DNA from: Actinomortierella ambigua
Taxonomy: Eukaryota; Mortierellomycota; Mortierellomycetes; Mortierellales; Mortierellaceae
Direction: 5' to 3'
NCBI GenBank assembly: GCA_016098155.1
Contig: JAAAJB010000001.1
Location: 1-64,000, forward strand
Length of the DNA: 64,000 nucleotides
Below, in pieces: positions 1 through 10,423 of this stretch (position 1 is its first letter; each line of letters begins with the position of its first letter). Both the position numbers and the translations under genes were made by a program. The notes beneath the pieces are model-generated. The model saw nothing but the letters and a program-made list of their open reading frames with translations, made no database searches and had not been told where the DNA came from.

Positions 1-165
1 TTTTTTCCAGTCCTCCATGAGCGCGCTGTTGGCCTTTAGCCCTCCATGAGACGCGCTGCTGGTCTTTAGCCCTCCATGAGGTGTGTGCTGCTGGCCTTCG
101 GCCTTCTACGAGGCGTGCTGCTGGCCTTTAGCCCTCCATGAGGTGTTCTGCCAGCATGAGGCGCG
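1..165. repeat. Degenerate ~30-bp minisatellite
   Basis: About four and a half imperfect direct repeats of roughly 30 bp. Each has a 'CCTCCATGAG' block followed by GC-rich 'gcgctgctggcctttag'. The units differ by point changes and small indels, and the array may continue left of the window. Confidence 0.8.
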
Positions 166-909
166 CGGTATGGGAAAACCAGCCATAAACCTCTAGCCAA
201 AAAGCCTATACCGGAGAGGTGCTTTTTTATTTTGAATAATAAATCATCCTTCTTTCGTCTCGTAACTCCTAGTTCCTCTGTGTATATTATTCTCAGCCGG
301 ATATTCCTTCACAGATCCATAGCCAGACCGCCGTTTGGCGGCCAGCTAATGCAAAAGGTGCGCAGCATGTCAAAGCATGTAGCGCTACAATATATAGAGA
401 TATTGTGGCAGTAGTATGCAGGAGCTGTCTGGTACTGGACCCTCATAGGATTATCAAGCACCAGAAGGGCTATCATTTTTTTTCTTATAATCTTGAAGAT
501 TAAAGAGTCAACCAGAGTAACGAACGCTGCCCTCAAGACTCCCAACCATCAACCAAGGTATCATCTTCGAGAAAATGTACCTTAGCAGCTATCATAAATA
601 TTTTGACAGTTATCCGATTTTTGGTACGTACAAGCGTTACGTGCGTTCATTCAATGTCATTCAGAGCAGTCCATCTTTCATGTTTTCGCTTTGTTAGCTC
701 ATCGCCATGTACGTACATGCCTCTCTTTCTTTTATTACGGCTTTCTGTCTATTCTTTACTGCATTGGCTTTATCTTCTGCGTTGCCTGCCGAAACGAGTC
801 GCTTTCAATCTGTTGGGTGAGATTCTTGGCTATTGCTTGGAACTATGGACTACAAAGTGCACAAGTTTGCTCAAATCCTCAGATTATTGACCCGTTGTGC
901 TATTCTATT
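166..909. other. Gap without a supported gene
   Basis: Low-complexity and AT-rich sequence between the minisatellite and the possible relic at about 910. Only short open frames occur on either strand, and none shows a recognisable domain or splice pattern. A GTACGTAC-type palindrome occurs near 707-716. Confidence 0.5.
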
Positions 910-1426
910 ATTCATCCGAGAGGAGAACAAGGCTGGGAGTACCAAATATATACCCATTGACCCCTCCAACGTTTGTTTCCAGACAATTTAACAACGATCG
1001 TGGAGCTGACGCCTACATCGACGAGAAACGATTGGAACAGAATCACTACTTGTATCAGCACACCTTTCAATAAAGACGCGGGTTTGATGATGCCGACGAC
1101 GAACGTGAACGGCCGTCTAAGAACAGACGCACCTGGGCGATCGATGGCCGAATTCGCTTCCTTCAGACTCATTTTGCGGCACTTTGGGCAGGAGGTTAGG
1201 CAGACAGTTTCCGTACTATCTGGTCCCTGCCTCAGCCTCACAGCTAAGACTAGGTGTGCTCCTCTATCCATGTCGCCCAATACCTGTACTTCTATGCTGA
1301 TTGGCTGGATGTGCGTGACGGCATGGCACCATACCACACTAGTAGCGGTTTTCAGACAATGATTTGGCTCAGATACTATCCCTTCAAAATCCAAATTAAA
1401 TGTTTCGAGGTTGGTATCTGAACCTA
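910..1426 (+). pseudogene. Possible decayed coding remnant
   Basis: One plus-strand frame reads as protein-like sequence (for example 'RGADAYIDEKRLEQNHYLYQ' near 995-1055 and 'HVAQYLYFYADWLDVRDG' near 1280-1330). It is interrupted by in-frame stops near 1070, 1197 and 1247. The amino-acid mix looks like a real protein rather than random sequence, but I recognise no family. It could be a chance frame. It lies upstream of the secreted-protein gene and is separated from it by a pyrimidine-rich leader. Confidence 0.3.
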
Positions 1427-1600
1427 GATATATTGCGTTGAAGTGGTTGCTGACTCCCCTTGGACTCTCTTTCTTTCTTTTTCTTCTCTTTCTTTCTCAT
1501 TCCTCCCCATATCGTCTTTTACCACCTTCGCCATCCCGTTTCGCCCGCTCAGGTCTACATCATCTCTTTCGCCCCTTATCCCCCTTCGCCTTTCTTCACC

Positions 1601-2472
1601 ATGACGCGCCTCGGATCCACCCTCGCATACCTCGCGTCCCTTGTTGCCTTCTTTTGTTTGATATCGGTGGTTACCGCTGCCCCTACTCCCAGAAAGCCTT
1701 CAAAAAGTAGCGGCATCACCTTGCGTCAGCTACAGACCGCATTTGCGGGTCACTGCCCTACTAAGACCCAAGGCGATGTCATTTCCTGCAGGGATGCTCT
1801 TCCCTACATCAATGCCGCCATGAAAAAGTAAGAACCCCTGTTTAGATTGATGCTATCATAGGAATGCCTGTCAGCACATTCGTTCTCTAAAAAAAAACTG
1901 AAATTCTATGCATTCCAGGTACAAATTGACCACTAAAGGTCAGCAAGCTGCCTACGTTGCCAACATGGCTTATGAAGGTGGCTACCTCAAGTATAACCAC
2001 AACTTGGTCAACCCCTCTCAGGGCAGTACGTTTTAAGATCCTCCAACAAGCGTCATAGAAACAAAAAAAAAGGGTGGGGGAAGTCTGTTTCGTTAACTTT
2101 TATGCTTGTGTCTCCCTTTCCTACCAACCACATACAGCTCGCTCCATCATGCCCGCCGTCTCGCTTCGAATCTTTGTCGATGCCAACAAATCGGTACAGA
2201 AGTTTTGGAAGGGGTACCCAAAGGGCGTCGACAATAACAAGATTGTCGATGTGCTTATCAAGAAGAAGGTCGACTTTGAGCCGGGCGCATGGTGGACCAG
2301 GTATGGTCCCGGCTGCGCTGTCGTTGCCAAGTCTCTGAATGGAACCGTCGACAGCTTCATTGCTTGGGAGAAGGCTTGCATCAACGGTGGAGCTGAGACC
2401 ATCCCTGCCCGCGCTGCCATCTTCAAGACCGTTTATGCCGCACTGTCAAAGAAAAACAAGGGAAGAAAATAG
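1601..2472 (+). CDS. Small secreted protein, possible lysozyme-like fold
   Basis: Three exons, 1601-1827, 1919-2025 and 2138-2472, give 222 aa. Both introns (91 and 112 nt) have GTAAGA/GTACGT donors and CAG acceptors and keep the frame across 'AAMKK|YKLTTKGQQAAYV' and 'NPSQG|TRSIMPAVSLRIF'. The ATG at 1601 has a good context (caccATG) and opens a signal peptide with a long hydrophobic core ending at 'VVTA-AP', so the product should be secreted. The mature part has few cysteines and a basic C-terminus (KKNKGRK). The motif 'AYVANMAYEGGYLKYNHN' resembles the helical core of lysozyme/chitosanase-like secreted fungal proteins. That is a weak impression from pattern alone, and no catalytic residue can be assigned. 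It is convergent with the PPR gene. Confidence 0.8.
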
Positions 2473-3385
2473 AGCTTTCTTTTTTTTGGTACGCAGTTGT
2501 GGTCAGATGGACAAGACCACTTGTCTGTCCAACTATCATAAATTACCTTATCGATAAATTGGGGTGGAGCAGCTCTCTTTTGCTCATCCTCCACATCCAT
2601 CTAGCCACCCTTCCATTCAGTTCCTTACCCTTGATTAGTGTCCATAACCTTATCTCTCTTCCCACTTCCTTCCTCGATTATTAAATATGCTAAAAAAAAA
2701 AAAAAGTTGGGGAATCAGTAAATCACAATCACAATCACAACTGGCCATGAAGAAAGAGCAAAGGAGTCTTGTCGATGTGGCTCTCACTCCTTTCCCTGCT
2801 CCAACTTACAAGTTTATGTCCGTGATGATAGTCATAGTGTCAGAATACCCGTCTGTCTGTGCATGCGTAGAGCGGAATGTTGTGCACAAATTTTAAGGAG
2901 GAAAAAAAATAGCCCCGGCGGGCAATCGTCGAGTGAATTCTCTGGTTCTTCGTTTATCCCCACAGCACTTTAGTTTCTAGGACACGTTCACTCTAGAAAA
3001 CACTCCTAGAACTTCCCATTAGACTCTTAACTCACTGAAAGCAACGTGGAATTGTCGCGACCACACAAACCTTGTTGTGACCTCTGCCAAGTGAAAAAGA
3101 TGCCTCCAGTGACGCTTTACTGAGGACGCATGTATGAGGAATGAGTCCAGACTTGTTGAATCTGAGTAAAAGGTGGCGCATGCCTCGAGAGATAGTACGT
3201 GGAGATCACATGCACAACAGGGGTAGTATTAGTATGCGGCGGACCTCGCGCGCGCATGCTGGTACTTCTATAGCGACATTGTGTTTTAGTTCGCGACGCC
3301 AAGAGATGTCGAGAAAGCGGAGAGGGTCGCAAAAAGTGGTCATCCTCTGCTCTGTATTTCTTTAACTCCATACCTTTATTTTTAT
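2473..3385. other. Intergenic region between convergent genes
   Basis: Contains the 3' flanks of the secreted-protein gene (+) and the PPR gene (-). There is a 13-nt A run near 2692 and a short 'cacaat' repeat near 2725. No coding sequence is supported here. Confidence 0.5.
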
Positions 3386-3637
3386 TTATCGTCTACCACC
3401 TGACGACTTTGATCTCTGCGATTGCAGCCCATGCTTGGCGCGCACAGCCGCCGCGGCATGCCTCTCCCCATACGACTCTAGGCTACGCGCATAAACCTGC
3501 ACGACATCTTGGGGCAGCTTCACCTGCAAGGCCTCCACACGATCATACGCAATCTGCATCCGTGACAATCGTGCCTTGCTCGGCGTGAGGTCCTGGCTCG
3601 GTTGGTCAACTGTCCTGATCATCGACTCTTCCGTTGG

Positions 3638-3684
<47 letters not shown>

Positions 3685-4457
3685 GCCGCTGCTGCTGCCT
3701 CTTGATTTTCCGCATCTTTCTAGCCGTGATCGGGATCTCCTTTCGCATACTCTCCTCCTCCGCCATCGCCTTCTCGATCCGCTCGCGGCGCCGCTGCAAG
3801 ATCTCCGCTGCCGCTCCTCGGATCCGCTGCTGGACAGACGGCAGCTGGTTCCAGAGTGTGGCCTGTGTTGATCGGATAAAGGCGTCGAGGTAGACGTCCT
3901 GCTCCTGTTTCGTGAGCATGGTAGGAATACTCGCGGCAGGGGTGGTGGTGGTGGTGTTGTTGTTGTTGTTGCTGTTGGTAGTGAGACCACCCGAGGAAGC
4001 ATGGGTATCGGAAGAAGACGACGCTGGCGAGGACAGCGAGGGCGTGTCAGGGGTCAGCGTGTCACTCCCCTTCGAGGACAGAGACGAGAGTGACGATGTT
4101 CCTGGATTGACCGTTGTCTGTGAGGAGGAGGTTGTCCTTGTTGAGGAGAAACTCCAGTCGGACGGACCAGCTCCAGAAACAGTGTCTGCAGCAGCATTTT
4201 CCATTGATGACTTCGAAGACGGTGTCGACTCTGACGACTCTGACGATGATAAATCCTTGCGCTGCTGCTTCTTCGCGGAACGGTCGGTCGATGGCAAAGT
4301 CAGTGGTGCTATCTGGCGGCTGGCTCGGGCAAAGAAGGTAAACGCCTGCACGAGTCGTTCCTCATCCTCGGTCGACGTCAAAGCCCGCAGAGGGAGAGTC
4401 GTGGAGTTTTGGCGAAAAGAAGAAGTCGGATATTGCTTTTGCTGTTGTCCTTGCTGA

Positions 4458-4489
<32 letters not shown>

Positions 4490-7252
4490 GGGGTCGTCCT
4501 CAGCATTCTTTGTCGCCGAGGCTCTCATCGCGAGTGCAAAGTCGCGCTTATCTGCAACGCTCTTAAATGTCGACAGAAACATGTTCCACACCTCGTCCCG
4601 CTCAAGCTGACCCTTGGCCTCGCTCTTAGCCTTCATCAATGAGAGACGCGCCTGCTGCAGAAAGCTGGTAGGGGTAGTAGCTGTTGCGCCGCCATGTCGT
4701 TTCTGTCCCATACTCCAGTTGTGGTCGTAGCCGTCGTTGCCGTAGTCGTCGGTATCACTGCTGAGTAAGGCTCCCCCTCTCCTCGTTGTTGCCGGCATCT
4801 CTGTCTTAGTAGGGATGACGGGTCCAATAATGGCCAGGAGCCGCTCGATCGAATTGGGCGCATCCGTCATCTTGGCGACCACGCGAGCCAGCTCTTCTGC
4901 GGATAGGATCACACCTGCCGTGAACGTCATGTTGTAAATCGTGCGCTCCGCCAAGGTCCACTGCCGGTCTGCCACCAACGTTCGCATCAGGTCCCGGTAG
5001 AGTTTACGGCGCGGCAACACTTGCTGTTGAGCACCACCACGACCACCACCTTCCTGAGGCCGACGCTGATGACGGTGTTCATATGGCCCCAGCGACTTCA
5101 TCCGCTCCAAGGTCGCAATCGCCGCTGGGTACTCCTTCGCTCCAAGATAATACTGGAAGAAGTGGGTCAAGATCCGTTCTGTCGGTGGTTGTGCAAACGT
5201 CGCTGTCATCGCATGCAAAATCTGCTGCGCTTCTGTCAACCGTCGCTGGCGCAAAAAGCCCTCGATCAACAGGTCGAGCGTCCGCACCGTCGGAGCCAGG
5301 TTCCGGTCCGTGATCGCTCCCAAAAGCTGCAAACTCGCGTGAATCCACGATTGATGCCGCTCTGTCACCATGGCAGCAGAGGCTCGATGGGTGGTCTTGG
5401 ATTGTCCCGCCATCCCATCTGGTAATGTGGGCAAGCCCTTCGTCGCCTGCAAGATACACTCGCGGATCAGCGGGTCAAACGTCGTTGCCGAGACCTTGTA
5501 CCCATGTCCCGACCGCTCCATTGTCGTGAGCCAGTTCACGGCCTCGGTGATCCGGTGTTTTCGAACGGCGTGCTTGGCCAAAACGAGATAGGTCTCTTTG
5601 TCAAAAACGACTGTCTGACCGGCATTGCTACGCTGCTCGAGCAATGCCATCGCTTGCTCCAACTGCGCCTCCGTGCCGAGGGCGGCCACTTTCTCCAGGA
5701 CGACATTGTAGGTATGCATGCTTGGCGCTGGTCCATGCTTCTCCAGGAACTGAAGCACGGCGTACACCTCATCAAAGTGTCGACGCGCGCCGAGCTCGGT
5801 CAGGAAAGAGTCGTACAGTTGCAGTTGTAGCCTTTTAGGCGATGTAGAAGAAGAGGAAGAGGACGAGGATGATGACGATGACGACGAGGTGGCTGGAAAC
5901 TGGTGGACAAGCTGAAACATCTGAAGCGCCTCTTGGTAGTGGTCGTCGGCCATGAGCGATCGCATCATGTTGTGGATCACACCCGAGTTGGGGGGTGCAT
6001 GATTAGCGTCCTGTGCCTGAAATGTAGGTGACTGGTACCGCCGGATCAGATGTCGCGTGATGGAAAGCGCATTGGACGTATCGCGCTTACTGAGACACAC
6101 CCGCAGGATATGGTGATAGTCAACAGTCGTCAGCATGGCCCCAGCATCTCGTGGTGACACCATGCCTGATTGGGTCCAGTGGTTATAGAGTTCATTGTCC
6201 AGCTTCACCAACTTGTTGAACTGTGCGCCGCTGGGCTGTCGGACGCCTTGCTGTCGTCTTATCATCATGCTGCGTGCGATCAGGATTGCTCGGGGATCCT
6301 TGTGTGCGAGCGCAAGATCCATGCGCGTCAACAACGAGAGACGGCTGCGGACAAATTCCCGTCGGGTCGAATACTTGCGTCGACGGGCTAGGAACCGTTG
6401 TCGATCCTGGGCATGCTTGATTCTCTTCTGAACATTCAGCTTGTACAGCTTGCTTGTGAGTGTCTGCCGTGACAAAAAATGCTTGAATCCGAGGAGGCGG
6501 ACGCGTTTTGGGAATCGATTGGGGAAGTGGTATTTGAGGTGATAGTATGGCTGCCTCGCTAGGGGAGATTCCCGTCTTGCATGGATGTTGCCGGCGGCAG
6601 CGCTGTCCAGCAAGGAAGACTGATAGTAAGGTGGGGTGTCGCCCTTCCGTCTGCGCTCCTTTCGATGAGCCGCTGATCTCCGGAATCGGAGACGCGGTAA
6701 TGGTGGAATGGCATTGGGTACGGAGTATGCCTGCAGTAAAGCGGTGCGTCTGTTCCGAGCATGAAGCAGGGCGTCCGATCTTCGTCGACGATAGCCTTTG
6801 CGCGCAGAGCTTCGGACATAGAACCCGGTCTTGATAGGTGCAAACGATTGTCGATCGTCAGGACGCCTTGCAGTTGAAAAGGTCGCGACGTGGGCTTGTT
6901 GCGTAGAGAGGGTTGGGTAAAGGCGACGAATGGGAGACGAATGAAGCGAGGCGCGAATAGCAGTAAGTGCAGGAAAGTTGCTGGCCGATCGGGGAGGGTG
7001 AGTCGACTTGAAGGTGCCAATAGCTAAGCTCGATCTAGACGCCCGGACGCGACACTTGATGCAGAGTGACGCGGCTGACCCACGCGTGAGGGTGATTGTT
7101 GAAGGTGCGGTGGGTGCTGGAGCAAAATTTCGAACAATTTGGTCGAGCCAGCGCGTTTGCAAATGCTGTCGGTTAGGCTGCTGCTGTGAGACTACAGCCG
7201 AGGACGGAGCCCAAGGAGAGGCTGCTCGAAGCAGCTTCCGCATGTCCATCAC
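3386..7252 (-). CDS. Large mitochondrial PPR (pentatricopeptide repeat) protein
   Basis: An uninterrupted 1288-aa frame. The N-terminal ~130 residues are rich in Arg, Ser and Ala with almost no acidic residues, typical of a mitochondrial presequence. Residues ~150-330 are strongly basic. From ~370 to ~800, helix-turn-helix units of the PPR type follow one another, for example 'TYNVVLEKVAALGTEAQLEQ' and 'YLVLAKHAVRKHRITEAVNW'. PPR proteins bind organellar RNA, so a role in mitochondrial RNA processing, stability or translation is expected; the target cannot be read from sequence. The C-terminal third is low complexity (poly-Q, poly-S, poly-N/T) and ends in a basic helical tail. The start is the first Met of a double Met at 7252. 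Length is far above most fungal PPR proteins because of the inserts. Confidence 0.85.
3636..3686 (-). repeat. CAA/CAG triplet repeat in the PPR gene
   Basis: About 17 GTT/GCT triplets on the plus strand encode an uninterrupted glutamine tract near the PPR protein C-terminus. A second Gln tract lies near 4453-4490 and a Ser tract near 5835-5890. The open frames on the opposite strand here (poly-Cys, poly-Leu) are shadows. Confidence 0.85.
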
Positions 7253-7831
7253 TGAAAGGTTCGGGCTTGAAAAAGTTCCGTGCCCTCTTTTCTTTTCTCC
7301 AAGAGTGTACTAGGGAAGACCGGAGGTGTCTGCCTAGCTGTGATGGAAAGGAGAAAACCAAAGGATGTTAGAAAGGTGCTATGCATGCCTTAGGGCGCTG
7401 GAAAGCAAGGAGAACACTTCCGAGGCAGGTTGTGTTCTTGGACAATGAAGAGCGCGCCCATACAGATTCGATGCGGGTACGGATGGAGAGCACTCAGAGA
7501 AGCATGTCTTGCCAGGGGACAAGGAAGGAGAGGTGCCCACAAACTAAATGGACAATGGGAATGAATAGACAATGGGAAAGGAAGGTGGGAGGGGAAGTGC
7601 GGCAACGGAAAGTTTGTGTTCTTGTTTACGCACGGTGCTGATTCGCAGTCACGTCGCATCGCATCGATGCGAGAGACAAAAAGAAGTATGGTGCGTGCCT
7701 TCTTCTTGCAACAAATAAACAGCCTCTGTACATCTGAAGAAAAAAAACACACATCATTTATTGGTACAAATGGTTTGAAAAAGGGGATGCAAAAGTTAAA
7801 AAGAGGAAAAATAGAGTCGAGGATATTAGAA
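7253..7831. other. Intergenic region (PPR promoter / NOP15 3' flank)
   Basis: Holds the upstream region of the PPR gene and the 3' flank of NOP15. An AATAAA-like signal on the minus strand is plausible near 7760. No gene is supported. Confidence 0.5.
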
Positions 7832-9013
7832 TCAAAACTTGGTGTGCTTGGGCTTCTCCTTGACTTGAGCCTTGTAGCCAGGGAAGTCATAGTCGATGCC
7901 GAGCTCCTGCAGCTTGGCGCGCTTGGCAGACTCCTTCTGGAGCAGCTTGCGGTTGATCTGCTTGACCTGCTCGGGCGTCTTCTCGGCATTGTGCTTTTCC
8001 CGGGCAATCTTCTTCCAGGGGACGGGCTTGAATTTCCGGTTGGCGCCCTCAAACAGGCTCGGGTGGATCTGGTTCTTGGCCAGCGCCTTGCACTTGAGCT
8101 GGTGGCCAAAGAGCAGGTAGTTGTTCATCGTGTCCGCGACAATCTCGGCAACATCAGGCGATGTAAACTCAATGAAGGCATAGTGCTTCGAGCGGCCCGT
8201 CTTCTTGTTGCGCGAAAGACGCAGGCGCAGGACCTTGCCAAACTGTGAAAAGTAGGCCTGCATCTGCTCCTCGTAAAAACCGTGGGGGATGCGGCCCAGA
8301 TAGACAGTGCCTGTCGACGATTCCACAGAATCCTTTGTCTTCTTCTGAATGGCATCCAGCTTCTTCTTGACCTCGACCTTTGTCTTGGCATCCAGCGAGA
8401 TGGTGTCCTTCATGGCCGCAAAGGAGTCCTCCTTCATGGCTGCACGGTCCTCTGCATCCTCTGCATCCTCCTCATCCGAGTCCTCCTCAGCGCTCGAGTC
8501 GATGCCCTTGAGCAGAGCCTGATCGTCCATCAATTCTTCGTCGTCGCTCTCTTCGTTCTGCTTGCTCTGCTTCTCCTCCTCCTCCTCTTCCTCCTCTTCG
8601 CCATCGTTCTCCTCCGTCACAACGACAGCAGCAGCCTTTGCTGGCTTGGTATCCTTCTTTGTCGGCTTAGCGGTAGGGGCAGATGCCTTCTTAGCAGCGC
8701 GAGCAGGCTGCTTCTTCTCGACGACCTTTGCCTGCACAACCTTCTTGGCGGCACCGGTGGCAGCCCGCTTGACGGGAGTCTGCTTCTCTGCGGGGGTGGC
8801 AGCCTTGCGCTTAGCGGCCGATCTCGTTGTTGCCTTGGTTGCTGCTGTAAGAGTCCACAAAGCGTTATTGAAAAAAAATAATAATAATAATGGCGTGCGA
8901 GTTAGGAGTGTGCTGAAGTGATGTTATATTTGTATATTTTTTCTGCTTTTGTCCATATCTCTCTGTCATGTCTCTATGTGCGAGCATTGTTGATTGCTGT
9001 CCATACCAGCCAT
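7832..9013 (-). CDS. NOP15: Nop15/NIFK-type nucleolar RRM protein (60S biogenesis)
   Basis: Exons 9007-9013 (7 nt) and 7832-8844 give 339 aa. The single RRM (about residues 190-265) has RNP2 'VYLGRIP' and RNP1-like 'KHYAFIEF'. It is followed by the basic tail 'PWKKIAREKHN' found in yeast Nop15 and human NIFK, which act in the nucleolus on 27S pre-rRNA for the large subunit. The N-terminal half is Lys/Ala-rich, then acidic (EEEEEEEE near residue 90). The uninterrupted frame has no ATG in front of 'AATKATTRSAAKRK'. A 162-nt intron (GTATGG..TTACAG) from a tiny exon coding Met-Ala-(G) restores a start in phase, with cacaATGG context. The first exon is inferred; the rest is firm. It is divergent with FCF2. 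Confidence 0.88.
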
Positions 9014-9219
9014 TGTGGGTTGATGAAGAGCGAGGATGCAAAGGAATGAATTGTTTCCCTCTTGGTAAAGTTTGTACCCCCTTGGGCAGGCTAGAAAAAA
9101 AAATATGCTCAAATGTAAACACCTTCAAGCCACCAACGCTATTTACTCTCTTTGCCCTGCCATTGCATCAACTCCGGGACATTCACACACACACGCTCAC
9201 ACCCCCATACACACACATC
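9014..9219. promoter_or_regulatory. Shared promoter of NOP15 and FCF2
   Basis: Only 206 bp separate the two start codons, so both ribosome-biogenesis genes must use this stretch. It contains an A-rich block (nine A's, 9093-9101) and, close to FCF2, a CA-rich pyrimidine leader. No canonical TATA box is obvious. Confidence 0.6.
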
Positions 9220-10332
9220 ATGGTCACCACTCGCAACAGAGCAAAGGCAGCAGCGGCGGCCGGTACCAATACACCCGTCGACTTGCCTGTCCCCACTCGG
9301 ACGCCACGCGCCAAACGCTCCTCCAAGAAAGCACCACTTGCCGCCACAGAAGACACCACGTCGGACGAGATGCCGTCAGAGACTACTTCCGTTGCAGACT
9401 CTATAGACAATAGCAAGCCCACAGTCGAGGACACGCTCGCGCAGGAACCACCAGCACAGGAAGACAAGGCGTTGGACGACGACGACGAGGATGAAATTAT
9501 GCAGGAGGATCAGGCACAGGAGAGTGACGACGGAAGTGACAGTGACTCTTCATCAGCATCATCAGATGAGGAAGAGGAGGAAAGCGAGGATGAAGGCGAT
9601 GACGAGGATGAGGACGAGCTGACACAATTGCTGCTCAAGGCTCAACAGTCTCTCAAGGGCAAGAAGAAGACATCACCATCGTCGGAGGCGACCGAGGGCA
9701 AGGAGGAGCCCATGTTCAACTTTCCCAAGTTGCAGTCACAGATGGATGCCAAGACATACCTCAAGCAGGAAAACGGTCGCGTCAAGATTGCTGCCGAGAC
9801 GGTAGCAGTGGTCGACCGTGGCGAAGGCAGCAAGTCAAAGAAGAGCCAGACGAACAAGGACGGCAGCAGTGGTGCGCTGGAGACGGTGGAGCGCAACATG
9901 AATGCACACAAGGTGCACGTCAGTCACAAGGAGAAGAAGGAGGCACGCGAAAAGACGACAGGCAAGGGGTGGTTCGACATGCCTCAGCAAGTATTGACGC
10001 CCGAGCTGAAGCGCGACCTGCAGATTCTCAAGCTGCGTAATGTCCTGGACCCGAAACGCTTCTACAAGCGAGAGGAGAAGGGCAAGCCAAAGTTTCCAAA
10101 GTACTTCCAGGTCGGCACCGTCATCGAGGGCAACACCGAGTTCTACTCCAGCCGCCTGACCAAGAAGGAGCGTGCCACCACCATCACGGGCGAGGTCATG
10201 AAGGACTTGGCCGGTCGCGATTACTACAAGCGCAAGTTTGACGAGATTCAAGAGACCAAGCAGAGCGGCGGCAAGCGCTTTTATAAGAAGGGCGATGGCA
10301 AGAAGAAGCGGAATCTTGGCTGGAAGAAGTAA
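9220..10332 (+). CDS. FCF2: Fcf2-type pre-rRNA processing protein
   Basis: Single exon, 370 aa. The C-terminal ~110 residues form the Fcf2 domain (also in TdIF2/DNTTIP2). It opens with 'GKGWFDMPQQVLTPELKRDL', continues 'LKLRNVLDPKRFYKREE', and ends in a Lys/Arg-rich tail 'GDGKKKRNLGWKK' that can serve as a nuclear/nucleolar signal. In yeast, Fcf2 works with Fcf1 in the early SSU processome cleavages of 35S pre-rRNA. The N-terminal half is disordered, Ala/Thr-rich, then strongly acidic (Asp/Glu/Ser runs near residues 85-135), as in other family members. The ATG at 9220 follows a CA-rich leader. It is divergent with NOP15 and convergent with the aminotransferase gene, 91 bp away. Confidence 0.92.
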   Translation: MVTTRNRAKAAAAAGTNTPVDLPVPTRTPRAKRSSKKAPLAATEDTTSDEMPSETTSVADSIDNSKPTVEDTLAQEPPAQEDKALDDDDEDEIMQEDQAQESDDGSDSDSSSASSDEEEEESEDEGDDEDEDELTQLLLKAQQSLKGKKKTSPSSEATEGKEEPMFNFPKLQSQMDAKTYLKQENGRVKIAAETVAVVDRGEGSKSKKSQTNKDGSSGALETVERNMNAHKVHVSHKEKKEAREKTTGKGWFDMPQQVLTPELKRDLQILKLRNVLDPKRFYKREEKGKPKFPKYFQVGTVIEGNTEFYSSRLTKKERATTITGEVMKDLAGRDYYKRKFDEIQETKQSGGKRFYKKGDGKKKRNLGWKK

Positions 10333-10423
10333 GACAAAAAAATAAATGTAATATCACGCTCTATTCTTCTATGTAAACGATATTGTTGGTATTGTAGAGG
10401 TATGTGTATGTCTCCATATTTTT

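Noticed and set aside
3576..4642. Plus-strand open frames with poly-Cys, poly-Leu and poly-Val tracts
   Set aside because: They are antisense shadows of the triplet repeats and coding frame of the PPR gene.
7390..8109. 239-codon minus-strand frame overlapping the NOP15 3' end
   Set aside because: Out of frame with the RRM protein, Ser/Arg/Pro-rich, and without any domain.
8125..8881. Leu-rich plus-strand frame (8282-8881) suggestive of membrane segments
   Set aside because: It arises from reading the Glu/Lys-rich NOP15 region backwards.
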